NCBI GenBank assembly: GCA_022013615.1
Contig: JAKLQB010000894.1
Location: 1 to 5,971, forward strand
Reading direction: 5' to 3'
Source: Desulfobacterales bacterium
GTDB lineage: Bacteria > Desulfobacterota > DSM-4660 > Desulfatiglandales > Desulfatiglandaceae
Length of the DNA stretch: 5,971 nucleotides
Positions 1 to 4,194 of this stretch are shown here, one piece after another. Under the pieces are notes generated by a model. The model was not told the origin of the DNA and searched no databases. It was given only the letters and a program-made list of their open reading frames with translations. The number at the start of each line of letters is the position of its first letter. Within the stretch, counting starts at the first letter, position 1. A program made the position numbers and the translations under genes.

Positions 1-45
1 CATATTTCGTTTGGATTTTGACTTCTTCTTTTTGGGTACAGCCAT
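1..45 (-). CDS. rpmF: 50S ribosomal protein L32, N-terminal fragment
   Basis: This is the start of rpmF, cut by the left edge after 15 codons, which read MAVPKKKKSKSKRNM. The MAVPKKK-SKS-R-M pattern is the highly conserved lysine-rich N-terminus of bacterial L32, a small protein of the large ribosomal subunit. The ATG lies 9 bases after the stop codon of yceD on the same strand, so the two are almost certainly co-transcribed. A Shine-Dalgarno-like AAGGAG lies inside the last codons of yceD, about 14 bases before the ATG, so the spacing is longer than usual. In many bacteria rpmF is followed by plsX and fabH of phospholipid and fatty-acid synthesis. That part, if present, is outside this window. 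The zinc-binding or other C-terminal half of L32 cannot be judged. Confidence 0.93.
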   Translation of the reverse strand, partial: MAVPKKKKSKSKRNM

Positions 46-54
46 AACGTAGTT

Positions 55-588
55 TTATTCTCCTTGAAATTTTATTTTTTTTAGTTTTGAAAAACCGGGA
101 TGCCCTTTTTCTCTTAGGCACTCACACTTTTTCATGTTCAAGTTGGTTCCACACAAGGTGCACAGCCCGGAACAGTCTTCCCTGCAAAGGCATTTCATGG
201 GCAGTGACAAATAAATTTGTTCTCGGACAATATCATCCAGCCGAATCTCACTATCCGTGACAAGTTCAACCGACATATCATCTTCCAATAGTTCAATTTC
301 GTTTTGTCCACTTAGTGAAGGGGTAACTGTAAGAAAGAAGCTAAATCCAGCATCTATATCACGCTGATAGGACTCAAGGCACCTATCACACCGAATCATG
401 ATCCGCCCTGCCAAATGACCATCCACCAGGTATTTGGTACCCGCCCTGGAGACACTTATATGAACATTCAGAGGACCAGCCAGCCCCAGAACCTGACCAT
501 CTCCCTCTTCATGCCCCCACCAGCCTGGTTCAAGTGTATAATCGAAGTCCCGGGGACCACGGGAAATGGTTCTTATGTCAATGTTCAT
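55..588 (-). CDS. yceD: YceD/DUF177 family protein (large-subunit rRNA accumulation)
   Basis: The 177-residue product is normal in length for the DUF177/YceD family, whose E. coli and plant members are needed for normal accumulation of 23S rRNA. The sequence shows the family hallmarks. The N-terminal half has a CDRC motif (C67, C70). The C-terminal half has an acidic stretch and LDDIVREQIYLSLP (about 117-130), followed directly by a dense cysteine block (C133, C135, C139, C143, C146) that includes SGLCTLCGTNLN. A further CEC sits at 155-157. Nine cysteines in CxxC-like spacing suggest metal binding, which is inference. The product should be cytosolic, as no signal peptide or membrane segment is seen. 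The ATG at 588-586 has only a weak AGG upstream, but no better start is apparent. Its place directly before rpmF is the classical arrangement and strengthens the call. Transcription probably begins at the TTGACA promoter at 678-651. Confidence 0.93.
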   Translation of the reverse strand: MNIDIRTISRGPRDFDYTLEPGWWGHEEGDGQVLGLAGPLNVHISVSRAGTKYLVDGHLAGRIMIRCDRCLESYQRDIDAGFSFFLTVTPSLSGQNEIELLEDDMSVELVTDSEIRLDDIVREQIYLSLPMKCLCREDCSGLCTLCGTNLNMKKCECLREKGHPGFSKLKKIKFQGE

Positions 589-650
589 TGAAAACGAACC
601 TGTTAAACAGCAATGGAAACTGGTTATGCTTTTAATAAGTTAAGATGGCA

Positions 651-678
651 TATATATATCACACCTGCCTTTTGTCAA
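651..678 (-). promoter_or_regulatory. Predicted sigma70-type promoter for yceD-rpmF
   Basis: On the minus strand a perfect TTGACA (-35, 678-673) is followed after 16 bases by TATATA (656-651), within an alternating TA run that allows registers of 14 to 18 bases. Initiation would fall near 644 and leave a leader of about 55 bases before yceD. The -35 box is strong, but the -10 register is ambiguous. Confidence 0.5.
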
Positions 679-762
679 GAAATTAATCCACTCAGTGCCC
701 GAACAAAGAGAAGAAAAGGCTTTAATTCAGTAAACTTAAGTTGCGGAATTTTTCTTTTTTTA

Positions 763-792
763 TTGACAGTTACGGCCTTTTTCTATTATAAT
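763..792 (+). promoter_or_regulatory. Consensus sigma70 promoter upstream of the orphan gene
   Basis: A perfect TTGACA (763-768) and a perfect TATAAT (787-792) are separated by 18 bases. A T-rich tract (749-762) just upstream resembles an UP element, and a second TATAAT lies at 795-800. The predicted start near 799 gives a leader of about 80 bases with no ATG before the one at 878. This is one of the few places in the window with both boxes at full consensus, and it points at the unrecognised gene. Confidence 0.65.
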
Positions 793-877
793 TCTATAAT
801 AATTGTACCAGGAAGCTGCCTAATCTCAATTTAGAAAGCCCACGACACTTTAGAGTTCCCGATACACCTGTTTGCCT

Positions 878-1939
878 ATGTGGAGATATAGAGAACGATT
901 AAATTACTACGAAAAACTGAGGCGTTCACTATATGAGGTTTTAAGAGACACCCTCGAACGCCGATTGATGAAAGTTTCCCTTATTGATTCCTTTTACAAT
1001 TATCAGGAGAACAAGGTCGAATACAACTTTCTCGACAAGAGTGAGCTTAAACCCAAATCGAAGAAATTTGAAAAGGAATCAGATCTGTTCAACACGTTTA
1101 TTGTTATTTTTTGCGAAGGCATCGTCAGCCCCCAAATAAAAAATTATATCCGCTTTTTTCCTGAAAATACCGTTATTAAAAAAAACCTTGAATACCTTGC
1201 CAATTTCTCTTTGTACAAACGGTTTCATCAAAATCTGCGGCACTTTTACAGCCCCGGTTTTTTGGAATTCCTCGAAAAGCTGATAAATATAGATTACGCC
1301 CTCCTCATTCAACAGGACCCCACTGTTAAAAAGAAGTATAGATATTCATTGACACATCTGCACGTCAAAATTGACTGGCCCATTGCAGATGCGGCGGAAG
1401 ACCTGGCCAAATGGCTCAGGTACATTCAAAATAATTTATACGAGAATGGTGACAAAGAGGCCCGCATTCTCCAAAATAAGCTCTTTGAATACTACGGTTG
1501 CCATCACAGTGTTGGTGGAAGACGGACTGCCGGGCTCATTGCTGCCCAGCTTCTTAGAAAATTGGATCACATTTCATCCGTATTTGTCTCCAGTTCGGAA
1601 TCACGTGCAATGTATAAATATTCCGAGCGAGGGACTTCGAAATTTTTTCTCATACAATTAACCAAAGAACAGGTCAATGCCCTGGCCCAGAGTGAAGGTA
1701 TGAATTCCGACCTCTTCACGTCCACTTACCTATACCCGGCCGACGGTTATTATGTAGGGATCTCTGAAGCATCTTATGGTCCCACAATCCATTCCAAGCC
1801 CCCTGAGGACGGCAAACTTCGAACAGTTAAACCGGCCTACAACTGGCTTAAGCTTCGAGACGAATTTCTCCATCCTAAAGTTGATGCCCTGGATGCCAGG
1901 CCAATTAATTATAACTGGATTTACAGCACCACAGATTGA
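878..1939 (+). CDS. Orphan protein of unknown function, about 353 residues
   Basis: I do not recognise this protein. It is a long open frame without internal stops, behind a consensus promoter, so it is probably a real gene. The product looks soluble, with no signal peptide or membrane helix. It starts with a basic, helix-prone segment (WRYRERLNYYEKLRRSLYEVL), followed by a lysine- and aromatic-rich middle region. The segment GCHHSVGGRRTAGLIAAQLL near residues 210-230 could form a turn and helix. The C-terminal third has tyrosine- and glycine-rich stretches (YLYPADGYYVGISEASYGP). I see no catalytic motif of a known family. The start is uncertain. ATG 878 is the first ATG of the predicted transcript, TTG 872 is in frame just upstream, an in-frame TAG at 851 excludes anything longer, and no Shine-Dalgarno is visible. 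The first half is AT-rich (for example about 28% GC at 1141-1200, against about 50% in a sampled gltX line), a hint of horizontal origin. Its last 35 bases overlap the convergent gene on the other strand. Confidence 0.65.
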   Translation: MWRYRERLNYYEKLRRSLYEVLRDTLERRLMKVSLIDSFYNYQENKVEYNFLDKSELKPKSKKFEKESDLFNTFIVIFCEGIVSPQIKNYIRFFPENTVIKKNLEYLANFSLYKRFHQNLRHFYSPGFLEFLEKLINIDYALLIQQDPTVKKKYRYSLTHLHVKIDWPIADAAEDLAKWLRYIQNNLYENGDKEARILQNKLFEYYGCHHSVGGRRTAGLIAAQLLRKLDHISSVFVSSSESRAMYKYSERGTSKFFLIQLTKEQVNALAQSEGMNSDLFTSTYLYPADGYYVGISEASYGPTIHSKPPEDGKLRTVKPAYNWLKLRDEFLHPKVDALDARPINYNWIYSTTD

Positions 1940-2168
1940 CGTTCAGAATAAACCAGACATCCAGATAACGGTCCCATTTGAGCGTGTATACTTGTCCATC
2001 ATCGGCTAAGACCTTGAAATAATAATGGTCTTGGCCGCACCAGCGGTCCAGGATCTTAGTCACCTGAAATTTCTGCTGATCCACCACGAAATAAAGAGGC
2101 CGTTCGTTTGCCTTATACCCAGAGTAGGCAGCGACTTCTATCTTTATATATTTCGAGTCCTTTTGCAT
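1905..2168 (-). CDS. Small conserved-looking hypothetical protein, 87 residues
   Basis: The product has a pattern I associate, from memory only, with short uncharacterised proteobacterial proteins. An early motif is VAAYSGYKANERPLYFVV. It is followed by KILDRWCGQDHYYFKVLADDG, then VYTLKWDRYLDVW. Alternating hydrophobic residues and regular glycine and aspartate turns suggest a small all-beta fold. No signal peptide or transmembrane segment is seen. The start is ATG 2168-2166. An AGGGA lies about 18 bases upstream, which is far, so initiation may be weak. The C-terminal tail after DVW (FILNVNLWCCKSSYN) looks unlike the rest and lies partly where the gene overlaps the 3' end of the orphan gene. 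The original end may therefore have been altered by the junction. The function is unknown. Codon pattern and composition support a real gene. Confidence 0.6.
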   Translation of the reverse strand: MQKDSKYIKIEVAAYSGYKANERPLYFVVDQQKFQVTKILDRWCGQDHYYFKVLADDGQVYTLKWDRYLDVWFILNVNLWCCKSSYN

Positions 2169-2240
2169 ACTTAAATAATTCGTAATCCCTGAAGTAACAT
2201 CTCAAGAAATTCGGGTATAATCTCATTTTCTGGGCATAAT

Positions 2241-2248
2241 GATTCATA
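2241..2248. repeat. Left copy of 8-bp direct repeat (putative target-site duplication)
   Basis: GATTCATA lies immediately outside the left inverted end of the 283-bp element. An identical copy lies immediately outside the right end (2532-2539). Confidence 0.6.
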
Positions 2249-2282
2249 GTTACCGTTCACGGGTTCAAACGTTCAGGGTTCA
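2249..2282 (+). repeat. Left inverted end, four GTTCA units
   Basis: GTTCA occurs at 2255, 2263, 2271 and 2278, giving spacings of 8, 8 and 7 bases. The block is the imperfect inverse of 2499-2531. Confidence 0.7.
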
Positions 2283-2434
2283 TGGTTTACCAAAATCTGA
2301 ACCGTTGATTCGTGAGTTTAAATGGAGAAGGCATGATAGTAGAATGATATCCTCCCGCGCTGCCATTCTTTGTTTTACCAAGTAATAGTCGGCCTGCGAA
2401 CAAGGTCAACGAAAAAAAGGGAACTCTCGTATGT

Positions 2435-2463
2435 GACTCCGCAACGCTGGAGTCTCTTTTTCG
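2435..2463 (+). terminator. Hairpin followed by a T-run inside the element, terminator-like
   Basis: GACTCC (2435-2440) pairs perfectly with GGAGTC (2449-2454) around an 8-base loop and is followed by TCTTTTTCG, with five consecutive T at 2457-2461. The T-run can alternatively pair with CGAAAAA at 2410-2416, which would enclose the hairpin in a longer structure. It could stop plus-strand transcription before gltX. Equally, it could just be part of the folded structure of the repeat. The 6-bp stem is short for a terminator. Confidence 0.35.
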
Positions 2464-2469
2464 ATCAAA

Positions 2470-2489
2470 CTGGCCGCTTCGGCGGTCAG
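2470..2489 (+). other. Stem-loop with TTCG tetraloop inside the element
   Basis: An 8-bp stem (CTGGCCGC with GCGGTCAG, one G-T wobble) closes on a TTCG loop through a C-G pair, the especially stable cUUCGg form if transcribed on this strand. It follows the previous hairpin by 7 bases, so the centre of the element would fold strongly as RNA. Confidence 0.6.
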
Positions 2490-2498
2490 AGGCAGCGC

Positions 2499-2531
2499 TG
2501 AACGGTGAACCCAGAACCTGTGAACGCTTAC
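2499..2531 (-). repeat. Right inverted end, four TGAAC-type units
   Basis: TGAAC occurs at 2499, 2506 and 2521, with AGAAC at 2513, giving spacings of 7, 7 and 8 bases. Read on the minus strand it mirrors the left end unit by unit, with a one-base length difference. Confidence 0.7.
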
Positions 2532-2539
2532 GATTCATA
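2532..2539. repeat. Right copy of 8-bp direct repeat (putative target-site duplication)
   Basis: GATTCATA is identical to 2241-2248 and directly adjoins the right end of the element. The match stops after 8 bases. Confidence 0.6.
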
Positions 2540-2612
2540 TTATACATACCCAACACCAGAACACCAGCAGATAACTTTGGGTTGAGTCACCTCTAACTAT
2601 AACGAAGATCAT

Positions 2613-2643
2613 TTGACATCAAGTCCTTCTTGTTTCCTTTACA
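2613..2643 (+). promoter_or_regulatory. Weak candidate promoter for gltX
   Basis: A perfect TTGACA (2613-2618) is followed by TTTACA (2638-2643) after 19 bases. The second box is poor and the spacing long, so only the -35 is convincing. Initiation near 2650 would give a leader of about 120 bases that includes the hairpin at 2695-2720. Confidence 0.3.
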
Positions 2644-2694
2644 TCGGTGTGTTAAACTCCCCACGATTTTCCAGGCATTTACCAGATAGCGACC

Positions 2695-2720
2695 CTCCGG
2701 CTTCGCTCTACAAGCCGGAG
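2695..2720 (+). promoter_or_regulatory. Leader hairpin upstream of gltX
   Basis: CTCCGGCTT (2695-2703) pairs perfectly over 9 bp with AAGCCGGAG (2712-2720) around an 8-base loop. No T-run follows (the next bases are AGCCCCCTGG), so it is not a typical intrinsic terminator. Its left arm, CCTCCGG at 2694-2700, is also fully complementary to the gltX Shine-Dalgarno region CCGGAGG at 2754-2760. A switch between two pairings is therefore possible, though undemonstrated. Confidence 0.45.
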
Positions 2721-2746
2721 AGCCCCCTGGTTTTCAAAGATGAAAT

Positions 2747-2764
2747 ATAACCTCCGGAGGTTAT
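2747..2764 (+). promoter_or_regulatory. gltX Shine-Dalgarno within an 18-bp perfect palindrome
   Basis: The palindrome ATAACCTCCGGAGGTTAT contains the ribosome-binding sequence GGAGG (2756-2760), 12 bases before ATG 2773. This decides in favour of ATG 2773 over the in-frame ATG at 2740, which has no Shine-Dalgarno. The palindrome has no loop, so it is better placed to act as a DNA site or in pairing with other leader segments than as a simple hairpin. Confidence 0.6.
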
Positions 2765-2772
2765 CTCAAACC

Positions 2773-4182
2773 ATGAATCAAAAAAAAATTGTGACACGGT
2801 TTCCACCCAGCCCGACCGGCTATCTGCATATCGGTGGGGCAAGAACGGCCCTGTTTAACTGGCTTTTTACCAGGCAAAAAGGCGGAAAATTTGTGCTCAG
2901 GATCGAGGATACGGACAAGGCAAGATCCTCGGATGAAACTACAAAGGCCATCATAGAATCCATGGAATGGCTCGGCCTTGACTGGGATGAAGGGCCCTAT
3001 TTCCAGTCACAGAGATATGATATTCATAATACTTTTATAGAACGTCTTCTTTCCACCGGCCAGGCCTACCATTGTCATTGCTCACCGGATGAACTGGAAC
3101 AGGGAAGAAAAGCAGCAATGGCCAAAGGGCTAAAGCCCAAATATGATGGTAAATGCCGTGATTTGGGACTCGGCCAGGCCCCGGGTTCAGTGGTGAGGCT
3201 CAAGACCCCCCAAACCGGGATAACGCAATTTAATGATCTGGTTAAAGGGCGTGTCCGTTTTGATAATGAAGAGCTTGACGATCTTATTCTGAGGCGATCG
3301 GACGGCAGTCCAACATATCACATGGCCGTGGTTGCCGACGACATCAGTCTTGGCATTACCTATGTTATCCGGGGAGATGATCATGTGAACAACACGCCCC
3401 GCCAAATATTGATCTACGAAGCCCTGCGTGAACCCATCCCCCATTACGCCCATGTACCCATGATCCTGGCTCCGGACAAAACAAGGTTGAGCAAACGACA
3501 TGGGGCCATATCGGTCCTTGCCTACAGGGATATGGGTTATCTACCCCACGCTTTACTCAACTCGCTGGCCAGGTTAGGATGGTCTTATGGAGACCAGGAA
3601 AAGTTTACAAAAGAGGAACTCATTGAAAAGTTCTCACTCAAAAACGTGGGGAAGTCTGCAGGTGTCTTTAATGCAGATAAGCTTCTGGACCTGAATGCCT
3701 GGTATATTCGCAACTCTTCAGATGAGTTTCTCGCGCGTGAGCTGATCCCTTTTCTGCGGCAATTCGGTTTTAAGGGGCTGGAACAACAAAAGGTTAAGGA
3801 AGCGGTTGCCACACTAAAGCCAAGAAGCAAAACCCTGTTGGACATGGCTGAAGGGGCCCTCTTCTATTTTCAGGAGGAAATCACCTATGAAAAAAAGGCC
3901 GATGACAAATTTCTGAAGCCGGATATCCTGAGATTGCTTGAAGACATCCATGGCAGATTTGAAAAAGTCTCTGAATTCAACCAGGCAGATCTTGAAAAGA
4001 TTTTCGTGGCCTTTCTCGAGGACAATGAAATCAAACTCAAAAAAGTGGCACAGCCGCTCAGAGTGGCTCTTACAGGTAAGACAGCAAGCCCGGGCATCTT
4101 TGAGGTGATGGAAATTTTAGGCAGAAAAAAGGTGCTTGAAAGGCTCGCAAAGGTCATCACTCATATTCGGTCTAAGGCATAA
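2773..4182 (+). CDS. gltX: Glutamyl-tRNA synthetase
   Basis: The product charges tRNA(Glu) with glutamate in an ATP-dependent reaction in the cytosol; in bacteria lacking GlnRS it may also mischarge tRNA(Gln). The 469 residues match the normal bacterial length. The class I signature is clear: RFPPSPTGYLHIGGARTALF holds the HIGH-type motif (HIGG, 19-22). LRIEDTD (42-48) and the GDDHVNNTPRQ block (201-211) are typical of the glutamate and tRNA-binding Rossmann region. TRLSKRHG (237-244) is the KMSKS-type loop. The connective-peptide zinc region has C101, C103 and C128, but aspartate at 130 where E. coli has histidine, so zinc binding is uncertain. Residues from about 310 form the helical anticodon-binding part and end with the usual KVAQPLRVALTGKTASPGIFEV segment. 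The chosen start has a good GGAGG. An in-frame ATG at 2740 would add 11 unusual residues. The stop lies 12 bases from the convergent helicase gene. Confidence 0.97.
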   Translation: MNQKKIVTRFPPSPTGYLHIGGARTALFNWLFTRQKGGKFVLRIEDTDKARSSDETTKAIIESMEWLGLDWDEGPYFQSQRYDIHNTFIERLLSTGQAYHCHCSPDELEQGRKAAMAKGLKPKYDGKCRDLGLGQAPGSVVRLKTPQTGITQFNDLVKGRVRFDNEELDDLILRRSDGSPTYHMAVVADDISLGITYVIRGDDHVNNTPRQILIYEALREPIPHYAHVPMILAPDKTRLSKRHGAISVLAYRDMGYLPHALLNSLARLGWSYGDQEKFTKEELIEKFSLKNVGKSAGVFNADKLLDLNAWYIRNSSDEFLARELIPFLRQFGFKGLEQQKVKEAVATLKPRSKTLLDMAEGALFYFQEEITYEKKADDKFLKPDILRLLEDIHGRFEKVSEFNQADLEKIFVAFLEDNEIKLKKVAQPLRVALTGKTASPGIFEVMEILGRKKVLERLAKVITHIRSKA

Positions 4183-4194
4183 CGAGATCTGAAC

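Larger units (their letters stand above)
2249..2531. mobile_element. MITE-like non-coding element with inverted ends and 8-bp flanking duplication
   Basis: The segment begins GTTACCGTTCAC and ends, read on the opposite strand, GTAAGCGTTCAC. The first 19 bases of the two ends match at 15 positions. Beyond these, both ends carry four GTTCA-type units spaced 7 to 8 bases apart, in opposite orientation. An 8-bp direct repeat GATTCATA abuts both ends exactly, as a target-site duplication would. There is no transposase inside. The interior holds two compact hairpins and no convincing gene, so it would need an enzyme in trans. This is the architecture of a miniature inverted-repeat transposable element, and of similar palindromic intergenic repeats. 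The family is not identified, and a chance origin of the flanking match cannot be fully excluded from one copy. Confidence 0.6.

Noticed and set aside
613..834. Open frame of 73 codons on the plus strand in the divergent promoter region
   Set aside because: It spans both predicted promoters, has no Shine-Dalgarno or recognisable protein character, and would begin upstream of its own best promoter. The hydrophobic patch comes from the T-rich promoter tract.
2216..2221. TATAAT on the plus strand upstream of the 283-bp element
   Set aside because: There is no -35-like hexamer at the right distance and no gene downstream to serve before gltX.
2255..2282. CRISPR-like or tandem-repeat array of GTTCA units
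   Set aside because: The units are 7-8 bases apart with no spacers, and they are mirrored at the other end, so they fit inverted ends of an element instead.
2287..2556. Open frame of 89 codons on the minus strand
   Set aside because: It lies over the inverted-repeat element and hairpins and crosses its right border and flanking duplication. The composition is low-quality (arginine- and serine-rich without pattern). It is probably a by-product of the repeat, the kind often annotated as hypothetical protein.
2740..2772. Longer gltX starting at ATG 2740
   Set aside because: It has no Shine-Dalgarno and adds residues not typical of GluRS. ATG 2773 has GGAGG at 12 bases and gives the family-typical N-terminus.
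4183..4194. Bidirectional terminator between gltX and the helicase gene
   Set aside because: The gap is only 12 bases and I find no hairpin with a T-run there. Termination must occur inside the opposing genes or be factor-dependent.
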